In this document: positions 1 to 12,932 of the stretch, in pieces
How the letters are laid out: each line of letters starts with the position of its first letter
Position numbering within the stretch: the first letter of the stretch is position 1
Assembly (NCBI RefSeq): GCF_932294415.1
Contig: NC_065542.1
Span: 49,206,942-49,270,941 of the forward strand
Length of the DNA: 64,000 nucleotides
Origin: Quercus robur
Lineage: Eukaryota > Streptophyta > Magnoliopsida > Fagales > Fagaceae
Direction of reading: 5' to 3'
Notes under the pieces: generated by a model
What the model was told of the DNA's origin: nothing
The model's input: the letters and a program-made list of their open reading frames with translations, nothing else
The model's database searches: none
Position numbers and translations under genes: made by a program

Positions 1-1460
1 GCTGGATCTCCGCTTCGATGAACCCAGGCATGGCAGTCTCCATCGCACCCACTGCTGTGATTGACAGTGAGGCCATTGAGGCAACATGCACAGGGCCGGT
101 GGTGAGGCCGGAGGCACTGCGATCTAGTTTCAGCACCGTGACTAACACCGGTGACTCGGGATCTCCATCCCATCTTCCTCTTGAGCTCTCGCCTACTACC
201 CACGATGGCTAAGCATCAGACTTCACGTGATATAACTTGGGCTTGACCAAACTGCCCTTCTTTTTAAAAAACACTTGCACCTCGGGTTGGGCTTTGCCCA
301 GCCCACCTGTTTGTTTTGTGACTTCTAGCCCATCACTTAAAACCTTGGGCTAGCTGAGCTCCTTATCACCCAGCCAAGTCATAGAACGCCTCCCATTCTC
401 AAACTTGCACACTCCCAGAGCCAAAGTAGTAGGAATCAACTTAAATTGAAAAGCCCGCGTGGGTCTGCCATTAAAAGCTGAAACATTGCCTTTTATAACT
501 AAAACATTTTCTGTAGGTTTTCCATGAATCACGTTCTACCCCAAAAAAGTTCCAATTTTTTCAAAATTCCTGAACTTTTGCTAATTACCATAAACAGATA
601 AAAACTTCCCACTCCGGCCACCATCAGCAATCTGCCCACCACCACCACCACCACCACCACTATTATTGGTGTGATACTTTGACCATAGATACTGGTTTTG
701 CACCAGAGCCAAAAAACCTTAGCTCTTTCTGAAACGAAGACCAACTAGCACGATTAGAGCTTGCTGGTATCATTTTACAACCTCTCCTAGACCCTCCAAA
801 ATATACTGCAATAACAACAAAAAGACCAACTTTATTTGATCTCCCATAGAACTCTATCAACTTCCCATTATCCCTAAATCTCTTATGGGGCACAACATGA
901 CCAAGCACCCAATCTCATATATCTGCTAGACAAGTAAGTATCCACTCTTTGCCCCTACGTCCAACCCAAATAGAGCTCTTAATATTCCGACTTGTCTCAT
1001 GAATAGCATACGAATCAGACTGCCCCCCATCAAAAGAAAAAGAAAAAAGTTTAGCATCAATGTTAATGACCTCTTGCTGCCCCCAAGGTTAGAGGATTGA
1101 GGCTTAGGAGGGATGTTTTGTGAGGTTTCAAAGGAGGGAGAATTTGGTTTGGTTAAAGGTGTAGGTACAGGCTGTTTAGGCAAAGCATGGTTAGACCTCT
1201 AAGGTGTAGGGGAGGGAGAAGGCAGTGGTGGAGGAGGGGGATAAGGATGTGGGAAAAACCTGAATTGTGGAGGGAAGCATAGGGGAGAGGGAGGAAAATG
1301 TGGGGGCGCCAAAAGAGGAAAAAAAGATGGTGATGGATGAGGGTGAGGGAGAGGGAGAGGGAGAGGGAGAGGGTGAGGGAGAGGGAGAGGGTGGGGTGGA
1401 GGAAGGTGGTGGAGAGGATGAGGATGGGGTGGGGGGGAGGAGGGAGGTCAAGCTTCATGC
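1..1460 (-). mobile_element. LINE-like ORF1 remnant
   Basis: Read on the minus strand, several frames give pieces of a protein common in plant LINE-type elements. One block (about 740-1050) contains WVGRRGKEW-like and GSRRGCKMIP-like motifs, resembling the DUF4283-type ORF1 region. It continues downstream into a Pro/Ser-rich and low-complexity segment. No long single frame survives, no reverse transcriptase was seen, and the element runs off the left edge of the window. It is a decayed fragment. It lies directly upstream of the VPS45 exons, so it may have replaced or interrupted the missing front of that gene. The family assignment rests on remembered motif similarity only. Confidence 0.42.
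1340..1394. repeat. GAGGGA hexanucleotide repeat
   Basis: About nine near-perfect GAGGGA/GAGGGT units lie within the LINE-like remnant. They create spurious Gly-Glu and Pro-Ser open frames on the two strands. Confidence 0.8.
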
Positions 1461-1947
1461 TGATGTATACAGAATCTTAATCATAAAACCCAAAAAACCA
1501 CAAAACCAGATAAAGAGGGCAGAAATCAAGACATGTAAACTGAGATTGAAGTTGCAAAGAGTCTATCCTGAGCTGAGTTGGAGACAAGTTCATTATATTT
1601 GCACATCATGTTCATTCCCTTCAAGTTATTGTCTGAAACAAAGTGTTCGTCTACTGATATTGAGTGGTGCTACATAACACCGTTTAGAGACTTTTTCAAC
1701 ACACCCCACACCCCCCCCCCCCCCACCCCCCCGGCGGCGGCGGCATGTACACTTACATGGGCACACCACTAAACACTGGGGAGGGAGAGATGTGATAGTT
1801 GGTTCTTTTTTGGTGTCAATAGACTTCCCTACTGATATATGATTTGAGATTCCTGAATTTGACAGCTTGAAATTAGAGCTGGAAATATCTAATATACTGT
1901 TCAAATGTTGAGCAATGACATTCTTCCCTTTTCAAACATCAATGCAG

Positions 1948-4347
1948 GCAGTGACAAATCTTTTAAACAATGAAAGTGTATCTGATATTGACCGTTTACG
2001 CTTAGTGATGCTTTATGCTTTGTGCTACGAGAAGGAAAGCCCTGTTCAATTGATGCAACTTTTCAACAAACTGGCTTCTCGGTCTGCCAAGTACAAACCA
2101 GGGGTAAAATAAGCAAACCAGCATTTCTGTAATGCATGCTTTGATGCTTTAGTAGAGCAGCAAATATGTTGAAATTGTTGTGTTCCTTGCTAGTTGCTAG
2201 ATGATTCACTGGTTTCAAAAAATTGGCCATCATGGTATGACAGCTTGTCCAGTTCGTCTTGAAGCAAGCAGGGGTTGATAAGCGAATTGGAGATCTTTTG
2301 AATATTGCTCGTAACATGGCTTGTGGACTGAAGGTTAGTTAGAAACACTTCACTTTCTGCTTGCGGATGTGGTTAGATGCTTATAAATCATTTTCCCACA
2401 TGCTGTAGGAGGTTGAGAATGTTTACACCCAGCACCAGCCCCTTTTGTTCCAAACCATGGAAAGCATTTCCAAGGGACGGTTGAGGGATGTGGACTACCA
2501 TATGTTGGCAATCACTTTCAGCAGGGCAGGTTCGTTTTCTAAAATAACTGTTTCTTCCCAGGAATGTTGCAGTTTATCTCTTGCAAATTTTGGAATGTAG
2601 CGTGGTTTCTTTCCACTGTTTTAAAAACCTGAGCAGACCAGCTAATTCAACTGGTTCAATCAAGAACTCTATACCAATCCAAATATAGCCTAAAACGGTA
2701 AAACAAGATTTTCTGAAAAAACCGGGCTTAACTGAATAACCAGTGGTCAGACTGCAAAAACTGGTAACTGGAACTTGTTGTGCATGTGTGTGTGGTACAT
2801 GTTTATGTATGTGGGTAGGTTTGTATGTACATTTATGTGTGCATATTATCAGGAAGTAGTGCCAAGATAATTCTAGTTATGTTACTGATTTTACTCTTTA
2901 ATAATGAGAGGAGTTTATGAGGAAAAACCCACTTCATACAAATTTCTTAGTCTAAGGTTGTGCTTGTTTCAGTGTAAAATATTTTCCGGGTGTAAAATAT
3001 TTTCAGGTGAAAATATTTTCGGGAAAGGAAAATATTTTCTTGTGTTTGGTTGTATTTTAAAAATTATATTAGAAAACAATATTCAGTGTTTGGTAATATT
3101 TTGAAAATGCTATTTTCCTACAAATTTTTCACACTTTCTCAACCATTTTCTTAGCTTCCAAATAAATTTTATATCAGAAAATCCACCAGCACCCACACAC
3201 TAGCACCCACAGAAAATCCACCACTATCCACACAAAACCCACCACCACACAACACAGAAACCACCAAAACGCCACCACCTACACCACCACAACAACAAAA
3301 AAATCAGAGATCAAAGAGATCAAGCAGATCGGCGAGAGTGTTCGGCGAGAGAGTGATCAGCGATGATCAGACCCGGTTCAAAAGGGAGAGGGAGATTGAG
3401 AAAGAGAGAGATCGGCGGCGCAAACTGAGAACTTAGCAGCTTGAACTCGATGGCGCGATCTCGCCGCTATGTTTGGGGTTGGGGCGCGATCTAGCTCTCT
3501 CTCCCTACTTTCTCTTCTTTCTCTCTCTCTCTCTGCCGTTTTGCGCGTCTGTGAGTCCTTCTTTCTCTCTCTCTTTCTCTCTTTGCGTGTCTGTATTTTC
3601 CAGAAGGGATTTGAAGGTAAAATAAAAACAGAAATGCTTTTACGCCCGTGAGCCCTTATTTTATGGTCAACGCAGAAAACAATTTCAGTTTGACCCAAAT
3701 TTCAGTAACTACCAAACACACACGTTTACGGAAAAGCATTTCCGGAAGTGTTTTGAATCTCTCATCAGATATTTGATGCTAATGTCTAACTTTCAGCACT
3801 TGTTAAAGAACGAATGCTGGTCCGTAACAACCCCCCCCCCCCCCCCCCCCTTATCCCCAAAAAAAAAAAAGACAAACAAACAAAGAAATCAAGGTATGCT
3901 GGTCTGCTTATGGCTCATTTGAAGCAAACCACATTATATCAACATAGTTTATGGCAGGTCACACACCAAAGGTATCAATTAGGGATTTCTTATCTTTGGG
4001 AGTTTGGCCCTGTGCATATTTTGGGCAATGATGCTTCACCCTGACACTATGCTATATTTAGTCATAGGGATTGATATGAGTAAACTGAGGTGGGTGTGTC
4101 CCCTCAATTTGTTGAAGACAGTTTTTAAGCCATCTAGCCTACCCCCAGAGCTTAGATTATTGTTCATTTAATGGAAACTATTACTGTTTCTGCGTAGCTT
4201 CTTGATTACCATGCATCCAAATTAGATATATAATTTTGATAAGTAATAAATTGTATTTAGATTAAAAAAAATAAAAAGAAAAAAAGAGAAATCCTAGTGC
4301 ATGGGAGGTATGCAAGGAAAACACTAAAAAAAAAAATTTATATAATA

Positions 4348-4380
<33 letters not shown>

Positions 4381-5665
4381 AAAAAATTGCAAAAAGGGGC
4401 ACAATCCTAGTTCATGGGATGACAAAAAGAAGACCCAAAAGAAATAAAATTAACATGTACAAAAGAAAAACTAAAACCAATGAGGTCCAGCTTAAAGGGA
4501 ATCTCCTCCCCTTGTAAGAAAATACTAAAAAGAGGGGGGAAAAGGACTAAGATATGAAATTAAAAATGTCTATAAATTCCAGAAACAAAAGTAATGGTAA
4601 GCTAGAAGTAGATGTTAACGTCAAAATCAGATATATATGCCCCTGATCACCTATCCTCACAAGTTTTTCTACCATTTTACTCAAGTCTCCTATCTTTCCC
4701 CTTCATTTTGCTGTTACATCCTATAGTAAAGGCTTTTCAAGCATGGACAGACTATTGTAGGATTGAACGTTAATTTATATTTGAGATAGCCATAGCCTTT
4801 GAAGTGAAAGTTATAGCCTTCAAATAAAGATTTTTAAAAGGCTTTGGATAATATAGCTTGAATGATAAACACTTCATTTTTGAGCAGGCCACAGGAAGTA
4901 GTCATATTCATTGTTGGAGGGACGACATATGAAGAGTCACGTTCTGTTGCTTTACAAAATGCCAGCAATTCTGGAATTCATTTTATACTTGGTGGTTCTG
5001 TGGTTCTGAATTCTAAGAGGTATGTATGCTTTTGAATCATCGTTGTGATTTTTGAAGCACGGTATTGCTGTGCTAGCTGTGGTTCATGCTTGGCACACAC
5101 TAGCTTTAAATGCTAAATTCTATGGCCTTCATCTTTCTTGCATCAGCTGCAAATTTGAGAATGTAGTTGTGGGTTGGATTGCATCATGTTAATTTGACAC
5201 TTGGTGAAACTATGTTGGGCTTGTGGATTTTGGTTTGGCATTATTCATCCCTTGTAGGTTGCAAGCATGCAATGATTTGTGGCTACTTAAAATCTACAAA
5301 TCAAAATTCTTTTGAAGTTCCATTTTTAACCCAATCTCAACCCAAGCCTAGAGAATGGAAGGTTGTTATAAGCCAGACTTCTATAACTTCAGTCACACTT
5401 TACTGAACTTATATCTCAACTAATACAAATATCCATAAATTGTATTTATTTTATACTTTTGTCATATTTATAGGATACGTTTAGTTATATAGTGATAATT
5501 TGAGGCTAGTTTAGTTATTTGATGGAATGTAGTTAAAGTGGAAACTATACTTGCTTTACACGATTTCCTCTGATCCAATAATCATTTTGGCAAAAAAAAA
5601 GTAGGTTTCTGAAAGACTTGGAAGAAGCTCAAAGGATAGCTCGTTCTAGCACAGCAGTGATTTGA
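1948..5665 (+). pseudogene. VPS45: VPS45 (Sec1/Munc18 family) C-terminal exons, pseudogene
   Basis: Five blocks encode the C-terminal part of vacuolar protein sorting 45, the SM protein that controls SNARE fusion at the trans-Golgi/endosome. Exons: 1948-2103 (VTNLLNNESVSDIDRLRL), 2244-2333 (LVQFVLKQAGVDKR), 2409-2529 (EVENVYTQHQPLLFQT), 4888-5019 (EVVIFIVGGTTYEESRS) and 5605-5665 (FLKDLEEAQRIARS, stop at 5663). All have GT/AG borders. Exon 3 lacks one base near 2499 (expected Asp-Tyr-Pro), which shifts the frame. Exon 2 appears about six residues shorter than family members I recall. No earlier VPS45 exons are visible in the 1.9 kb upstream. I call it a 5'-truncated pseudogene. A sequencing error in exon 3 is the alternative. 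Confidence 0.82.
2530..4887. other. Enlarged VPS45 intron holding repeats
   Basis: This intron is far longer than its neighbours. About 2935-3760 looks like a small non-autonomous DNA element. It opens with repeated AAAATATTTTC motifs after a 'gtttgg'-type start and ends with CCAAACACAC and GGAAAAGCATTTCC, with a CT-rich centre at 3495-3590. Homopolymers follow: C at about 3831-3850, A near 3860 and T at 4350-4376. No coding sequence is recognised. Confidence 0.4.
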
Positions 5666-6580
5666 AGGGCCCATCATATGGGTCTTGAGAGCCAATAGAT
5701 AACTTTTATGGCTTTATACGGAGCTTTTTGACTTGGTGACTGGCAGTGGTAAGATTGTTAATGAATATTGGGAAGAGGAACTTGATGTTCATCAGAATCA
5801 ACCCACCTTTCTTGCATAAGACATCCAATATTCACCAATTTGCAAAGGAATAAAAACTAAATAGGTTTTTTGGAGACTAAACGCATTACATATTAGAATA
5901 TGAGAGACATGACTTATTCGCAAGAAACAATTTGCAGATAGCCTTATTGCTTATTTAACAACACTACCTTGCCTTGTGAACGAAAATGTAAAATCACACT
6001 CAATTTTTTTTCTCTTTTTTGGATTGTATAGATACTTGATTTATCCTAGGTAGTTTTGTACTTGGACCATATTGTGAAAAGTTACAGCTGAGCATATGGT
6101 TGGGCCAGGGCCAGGGGTTTTGTTTATACTTTAGCAATCAATGTTCTGGTGACATGGGAAGTTTATGAATATTTGTGTGTGCATAACTGGTATTGAAAAT
6201 TTTGCTATTACATATATTTTGATCATGTTTTCTGGTGAATTATATTATCAGGGAGAATCTTTTGCTTTTATTAATTGGTGTTGTGTCCAATTATGCTCCT
6301 GTGGACCTTGATCTTCTCGATTCAGTCGAGTCATCTTCCAAATTACACTATCTTTGCTTGCTTTGCCTGAACACAAACACAGACAATCTTTCATATAACC
6401 AAGCTGTTAGTAGATTGGCATCAAAATGTACTTGCTGATGCTTTATACTTGCTAATGAAGGATGGGTGTGATCAGTTTAAAATTTTAAATAGTGAGCTAC
6501 AAGTTCTTAAACCCTTAAACTCTTTTGTGATATCAAACTCTCAGCATGCTCTCTCTATCTCATGAAAGCATACACACAAG

Positions 6581-6624
<44 letters not shown>

Positions 6625-7306
6625 GATCGGGTCACTTCATTTTTTTTTTTTTTTTAATGTATAAAAATCATATCATGTATGGATTTAAACCGCCCAAAAA
6701 ATTATAAAATTTAAGAAATTTTTTAAATTTTTACTTAAATTAGAGAAGTAAAGTAATTTATATCTTTTTCTTATCTGTTGGTAAAGAGTGTTACATACGT
6801 AATGACACACCTTAACAAATACTATCAATAGATTCAATACTATCAATAAAAGTAATGAAGTTGAAATATTTGCACATTAGTTGAAATATTTGTGAACAAG
6901 TATAGTATGAAAAATGTTTGATATACGTTATATACGTTTAATTATAGTTCATTGTATTTTTGTCTGATATGATAAATTGGATATTTTTTTTTAAAGGTAA
7001 TTTAATAGAACACTACAAAGGATATATTATTATTTATTTATCATCGTTGGGCTATCATTTGAACCTTAATTGTTGACTGTTTGGCTAAACAATCACTTTT
7101 AGACAAACCCAATAACAATTATTTTACCACCACAACTTTTGCAATAACCAGTGAAGTAGACCACAATTTTTGTAATCTTATTATTGAGATAGATGGATGA
7201 TGGGAGAGGAGGTGATATAAAAGACAACAAACGTTATATAATTATTTATTTATTATCATTGGGTTATTACTTAAATCTTGAGTGGGTGACTGTTCCATGA
7301 TAAACA
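5666..7306. other. Intergenic, no gene seen
   Basis: AT-rich DNA without recognisable coding. A run of 40 A lies at 6581-6620 and may be the tail of an old retroposon. Two diverged copies of a block reading 'tatttatttat...gggctat...gactgtt' occur at about 7025-7085 and 7240-7292. Confidence 0.6.
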
Positions 7307-7311
7307 GTCCC

Positions 7312-7944
7312 TGTGGGGCCTAATAATTTATGGGCCGGGCCCACTTACTCATGGGGAGTCCAAAGGGCCAAACCAAAAAAGGCTACGGCCCAAGCTCAAT
7401 AACATAAAGCCCAAAATGGCCCAGAGATGTTGCCGAGAACAGTTCAGTCCTCGGCAGACCCAAAATTCCACCGAGAAGAAGGGCAAAAACGGTATAGGAA
7501 CAAGCCTGAAAGAAAATCCAAAATATCTAGGAAAAGCTGCCCTTCCCATGCAAGGCTCTGACCTAACAGAGCCGTATTCTTCAGCTTTATCAACCATCCC
7601 CAACGACTTTGGGTTTGGATTGACGGGACAAGTATCAGTCTTGGAAAGGTCGACCCTACACGTGGACGAAGGAAAGCGAACGCAGGCTAGTATACAAGAA
7701 AAGTAAATAATCTGGATAAAGGAGGGGAAAAAATGGCCAAGAAAGACGAAGGCCTCCCATCCCACCTCCAAGAAAAGACTCCAAGGGCGAAAACACCCTA
7801 ACCATGCATGAACACCATAAAGAACCCACCGCCGGGTATCCAAGGCCTAGCCTTTCAAACCCACTCTCTACAAATGATATTGTCTGGGCCCTTTCACGTG
7901 CGAGCTCAACACTGTTGTGGTTCGTTGCGTATTGTGTCCTTACA
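7312..7944 (+). repeat. 5' LTR
   Basis: Left long terminal repeat of the LARD-like element, TG...CA. The long open frames on both of its strands recur in the 3' LTR and are not treated as genes. Confidence 0.9.
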
Positions 7945-8173
7945 ATTGGCGCCGTCTGTGGGGAAGGGCTTGTGCGTTGGCTCAGGTGACAGTGGAGTTA
8001 GGCGTTTGTCGAGCAAGAGTCTATGAGTATGCCTGTATGACTGGCGACACATTGTTGTTGTTCCAACATAAGTTCCCACTAGGGGCTACGCCCCGCAGTG
8101 CCAATGGCGTGGGCAAGTCTAGGGGCTTCAAACGTCAAGCTGACTCCCTCCACCCTATTCGAGGAGCTAACCC

Positions 8174-8905
8174 TAAGAAAATACAAGTTTTGGACAGAAC
8201 CAAGGCCTTGCATGGTCCTCGGACCCAAGCCTCTGGGGAAACCAACTACTTACAAAGAAAATACAAGTTTTGGACAGAACCAAGGCCTTGCATGGTCCTC
8301 GGACCCAAGCCTCTGGGGAAACCAACTACTTACAAAGAAAATACAAGTTTTAGACAGAACCAAGGCCTTGCATGGTCCTCGGACCCAAGCCTCTGGGGAA
8401 ACCAACTACTTACAAAGAAAATACAAGTTTGGACAGAACCAAGGCCTTGCATGGTCCTCGGACCCAAGCCTTTGGGAAAACCAACTACTTACAAAGAAAA
8501 TACAAGTTTTGGACAGAACCAAGGCCTTGCATGGTCCTCGGACCCAAGCCTCTGGGGAAACCAACTACTTACAAAGAAAATACAAGTTTTGGACAGAACC
8601 AAGGCCTTGCATGATCCTCGGACCCAAGCCTTTGGGGAAACCAACTACTTACAAAGAAAATACAAGTTTTGGACAGAACCAAGGCCTTGCATGGTCCTCG
8701 GACTCAAGCCTCTGGGGAAACCAACTACTTACAAAGAAAATGCAAGTTTTTGACAGAACCAAGGCCTTGCATGGTCCTCGGACTCAAGCCTCTGGGGAAA
8801 CCAACTACTTACAAAAAAAATATAAGTTTTGGACAGAACCAAGGCCTTGCATGGTCCTTGGACCCAAGCCTCTGGGGAAACCAACTACTTACAAGGAAAA
8901 ACTAC
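8174..8905 (+). repeat. 80-bp tandem array, about 9 copies
   Basis: A unit of 80 bp (one copy 79) runs through the 5' part of the LTR element interior. It carries the landmarks CAAGTTTTGGACAGAACC, CATGGTCCTCGGACCC and GGGGAAACCAACTACTTAC. Copies are nearly identical. Because 80 is not a multiple of 3, the unit is read in all frames in turn and gives long artificial open frames. Confidence 0.93.
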
Positions 8906-9417
8906 ATTACATGGACCTTAGGATCTATCCGAGGAAAACTCTCCACTAACAATTGGGTTAATTCCTAAATTGCGAGGATTCTCAAGTCTGCTTTCGGATC
9001 TTCAGCACCAAAGGGATCGATGCAATATAGAGCAATATGTTGCCTGAAACACAATCGAAGTTCCCTACTGCTCAGTCAACTCCTCGGATGGATTATTTAG
9101 AGATTATCATTCTCGGACGGTATTCTCGCACTTATCACAGAATATTCAACTGTTACCTCAGTTAGTTTCCTAAGTTTAACTTACTATGAATTATCGTCAT
9201 AATGCCTGGTAGTGTTGGTAAATCAGAATTGGTTGGATTATGTTTCAAGGTTTCTTGCTCTAAGTATCATTGAAGAAACACACACATGGAGCACACGCCT
9301 TCACAAAGTAGTGTTGCAAAAAGAATAGTATTCAAACAAGTAAATAAATTTCCATTTTTACTAAAACAAAGAAATAGTACAGCGTACAATGAAAAGCTGG
9401 AATCAGCTCATGTCAAA

Positions 9418-9583
9418 GCTCACTACATAATCGAAAAGAAAGATACAGGAGAATAAGATAAAGCCGAGGAGGCAGTACAGACGAGAGGTTGGCTTCTAAA
9501 GCTAACCACATAATCAAAAAGAAAGATACAAGAGAATAAGATAAAGCCGAGGAGGTGGCACAGAGGAGAGGTTAGCTACTGCT
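9418..9583 (+). repeat. 83-bp direct duplication
   Basis: Two copies with an 83-bp period, starting at 9418 and 9501. They share CATAATC-AAAAGAAAGATACA and GAGAATAAGATAAAGCCGAG. Confidence 0.8.
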
Positions 9584-9639
9584 TCAAGACCTTGTTCTTC
9601 CTCAATGCTTTTACATGCCCATAACTCAGGCAGCAAAAG

Positions 9640-9775
9640 AACCCAGCTTGGGGCCTGCATCATCGAAGAAAAGGTGCAGAGAGAGCCCAGCTTCAGGCTA
9701 GCGTAGCTGAAGAAAAGGTACATGAAACCCAACTTGAGCCTCACACCGCTGAAGGAAAGGTGCAGGGAGCCGGAA
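9640..9775 (+). repeat. About 43-bp tandem repeat, three diverged copies
   Basis: Three units begin with 'cccagctt' or 'cccaactt' at about 9642, 9686 and 9728, each ending in 'gaagaaaaggt' or a close variant. They lie in the LTR element interior. Confidence 0.7.
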
Positions 9776-10477
9776 GTTGAGGAGCCTTCACCAAAAATTT
9801 GCCTGCAACAAGGCAGAGGCGTTGATGGCGGAGAATCTTTCTTCTGACACACCAAAATTCTGGCATGAACAGAACCTACTTTGGATTTTGACTAAAAGAG
9901 GGAGAAACATCCTTTCCCCTCTGTCGAAACGGAATATTCTCTTGAATTTATGCCTCCCTTGCCCGTACCTCACTACTTTGAGTCTCAGGAGGACACAGTA
10001 CCTCTGTGGCGGAGAGAGTTCCTTCACCCCAACCTTCGCCTCAAACATGTTATACTAAGGGAGGATAGCACCGAATATGGGAGTTGTGATTTGGGAAGAA
10101 ACTGAAGGATTTGTGCGTAGGTAAAGCAATTTTCTCTCCTATTTATTTAAAAAGATAAGGAGGTGGCATTTAATTCACGCAGCGTCCCAAGGAACACTAC
10201 AGACAAAATGGCTCCGGCTCAATTTCCAACGCCACCTGCAACCATGAGATTAAAGGAGTCTCGTGAAGGCGCACCTCTAACACTGGGACGCCAAAGAGTA
10301 CCACGTGACCAAAGACTACAGAAATACCTCTTAATTTGTGGGCCTAATGAATTCGCGGCCCAGGCCCGTTCTGCATGGGGGCCCAGGGACTACGGCCCAC
10401 GCCGAGGAATAGCCGTGGCCGAGGACAACCTCCTGCTCGGCACCTCATGAAATACCTGAGGAAGGGGAGAAACTGAA

Positions 10478-10760
10478 CTATGGTCCTCGGACTCAAGCCT
10501 CTGGGGAAACCAACTACTTACAAAGAAAATACAAGTTTTGGACAGAACCAAGGCCTTGCATGGTCCTCGGACCCAAACCTCTGGGGAAACCAACTACTTA
10601 CAAAGAAAATACAAGTTTTGGACAGAACCAAGGCCTTGCATGGTCCTCGGACCCAAGCCTCTGGGGAAACCAACTACTTACAAAGAAAATACAAGTTTTG
10701 GACAGAACCAAGGCGTTGCGAAGTCCTCGGACTCAAGCCTATGGGGAAGCCGACTACTCG
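10478..10760 (+). repeat. Second block of the 80-bp array, about 3.5 copies
   Basis: The same unit as at 8174-8905 reappears 1.6 kb further on inside the same LTR element, starting within the unit at TGGTCCTCGGACTC. The last copy is diverged. Confidence 0.9.
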
Positions 10761-12299
10761 GATGGGGAAAGTCCTCGGCTCAAATACTGTAAAAGGTTAA
10801 GGCCAATAAGAGTGTTAGGATGATGGCAGGACGCCCCACTATTCAGTAGCCTAAGGGGGCTGTTCATTTTTACGGGTGATATGTCTTCGGATGATTACTT
10901 CCTACACCGCATAGAGCATCCAGTTCTCATCTCGGCATTGTTTTGAGTAAGTATCGTTCTTCACAGGTAGGCATTGTTGTGTCAAACAATTCTATTAAAG
11001 TTATGGTGACATCTTTTTATTAGCAAGTATTTTGGCCTTAGTTGTCATTGATTCAAATGCTATATTATTGTGCCGAGCAGCGCTTGCAAATTTGTAAAAA
11101 CATAGAGATAGAACATGCGAAGTAAAATAACAACAATTTTTATTAATATGAAGATGTATTACGACGTACAAAGAGGGGCTTAAACAAGCCTATACAAAAG
11201 GTGAATTGCCGAAACAATACAACAAAAAAAAAAAAAAACAACAACAACAACATCAGCAATACAAATAAGTAAACGGTCAGGTGTCTTTTAAACTCGTCTC
11301 CGAAGTCCCTCCTAACTCTGCCTCAGTATTGCCCATATTGAGAGAAGGACCTTCTTTAGAAAAAGATGGAGGAGATGAATGAGGAAGATGGAGGACATGA
11401 GTAAAAAGAAGGAGGAGAAGAAGAGGGAAGAGATGAAAAGAAAGAGAAAGGAGAAAAAGAAGGAGAAGGAAAAGCACCAGGATAGATCTGGTGGTGGAAA
11501 GAAGAAGAAAGAGAGGCAAAAGGAGGCGCCAGTGAACAAAGAGAGGAAGAAGCAGGGGCACTTAGTCCCTGCCTCGTCCTGACTCCTAACACACTGGTGC
11601 CATATTAGATATGCTCATGAGAGAGCGGATGGTACTGATAATGGGTGTCCTCGGCTCAATCATGCCGAGAGTGTGGCATGACGAGTCCCTGCTTCGGATT
11701 TTGGTTGAAAGGAAATTGAGACAAATCTTGAGTCTCCGCCATCCTTGCCCTGACCGAGCCATTTCGAGCTTTATTAAAATATGGTATTTTTGGTAGGGGA
11801 ATGGCTCCTTCATGGCTTATGACTATGGTGAACGTATTACAGGATGAGGTATAATCAGAGGGCAAAAATAAACTCTGGGAGGAATCTAAGGGTTTCAGAC
11901 TTCCTGGGGATTAAAGGGATTCATGTATGGGAGAAACAACTCCTGTCTTCTCTCTTTATATAGGGGACGAAGAGGAGGGTACTTAATGTGTTCAAATCTC
12001 CAAGGAAATCTGCAAACAAGAATATGCCCGTTCCGCTTCCCCACACCATCAGTAACCGTTGAATCTGAGATGTCTCGTGAAGAGAAACTATTAAAGACAC
12101 GCTTCGGATAACCAAACGGCATGAACGTATCGTGAACAAATCAAGAAGAACATCTCGTAGACCGGTACATCTCTTGGGCAGGTGGAGAATTGCCAACGTC
12201 AGTGAGAATATGAATTAAATGAGCCATAATAAAGGTTCGGTGTTATCAAAACCCCCCTCTCCAACCAGAAGGTCGGACAGCAGGGTTTTGAGGGGCTAT

Positions 12300-12932
12300 T
12301 GTGGGGCCTAATAATTTATGGGCCGGGCCCACTTACTCATGGGGAGTCCAAAGGGCCAAACCAAAAAAGGCTACGGCCCAAGCTCAATAACATAAAGCCC
12401 AAAATGGCCCAGAGATGTTGCCGAGGACAGTTCAGTCCTCGGCAGACCCAAAATTCCACCGAGAAGAAGGGCAAAAATGGTATAGGAACAAGCCTAAAAG
12501 AAAATCCAAAATATCTAGGAAAAGCTGCCCTTCCCATGCAAGGCTGTGACCTAACAGAGCCGTATTCTTCAGCTTTATCAACCATCCCCAACGACTTTGG
12601 GTTTGGATTAACGGGACAAGTATCAGTCTTGGAAAGGTCGACCCTACACGTGGACGAAGGAAAGCGAACGCAGGCTAGTATAAAAGAAAAGTAAGTAATC
12701 TGGATAAAGGGGGGGGGGAAATGGCCAAGAAAGGAGAAGGCCTCCCATCCCACCTCCAAGAAAAGACTCCAGGGGCGAAAACACCCTAACCATGCATGAA
12801 CACCATAAAGAACCCACCGCCGGGTATCCAAGGCCTAGCCTTTCAAACCCACTCTCTACAAATGATATTGTCTGGGCCCTTTCACGTGCGAGCTCAACAC
12901 TGTTGTGGTTCGTTGCGTATTGTGTCCTTACA
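12300..12932 (+). repeat. 3' LTR
   Basis: Right long terminal repeat, 633 bp, about 98% like the left one. It is followed by the target duplication GTCCC. Confidence 0.9.

Larger units (their letters stand above)
7312..12932 (+). mobile_element. Non-coding LTR retrotransposon (LARD-like), structurally whole
   Basis: Two 633-bp LTRs flank a 4.36-kb interior. Both LTRs open with TG and close with CA. The element is flanked by a 5-bp target duplication, GTCCC, at 7307-7311 and 12933-12937. A primer-binding-like sequence (TTGGCGCCGTCTGTGGGG) follows the 5' LTR, and a purine-rich stretch ending 'ttgaggggctat' precedes the 3' LTR. No gag, protease, reverse transcriptase or integrase motif is visible. 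The interior is instead made of several tandem arrays. It is therefore a non-autonomous large derivative needing proteins from a relative. The LTRs differ at only about a dozen sites (about 98% alike), so the insertion is fairly young. Confidence 0.9.

Noticed and set aside
7349-7843. 164-residue minus-strand open frame, also at 12337-12831
   Set aside because: Lies within the LTR and is duplicated only because the LTRs are. It has no recognised domain.
8174-8905. CRISPR-like appearance of regular repeats
   Set aside because: The units are contiguous, with no unique spacers, in a plant retrotransposon.
7917-8968. Open frames of up to 283 residues repeating KPLGKPTTYKENTSF
   Set aside because: They arise from the 80-bp tandem array inside a non-coding LTR element, in all forward frames. 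No gene is supported.
11277-11592. Lys/Glu-rich and Ser/Leu-rich open frames
   Set aside because: Purine-rich low-complexity DNA in the LTR element interior, open on both strands.
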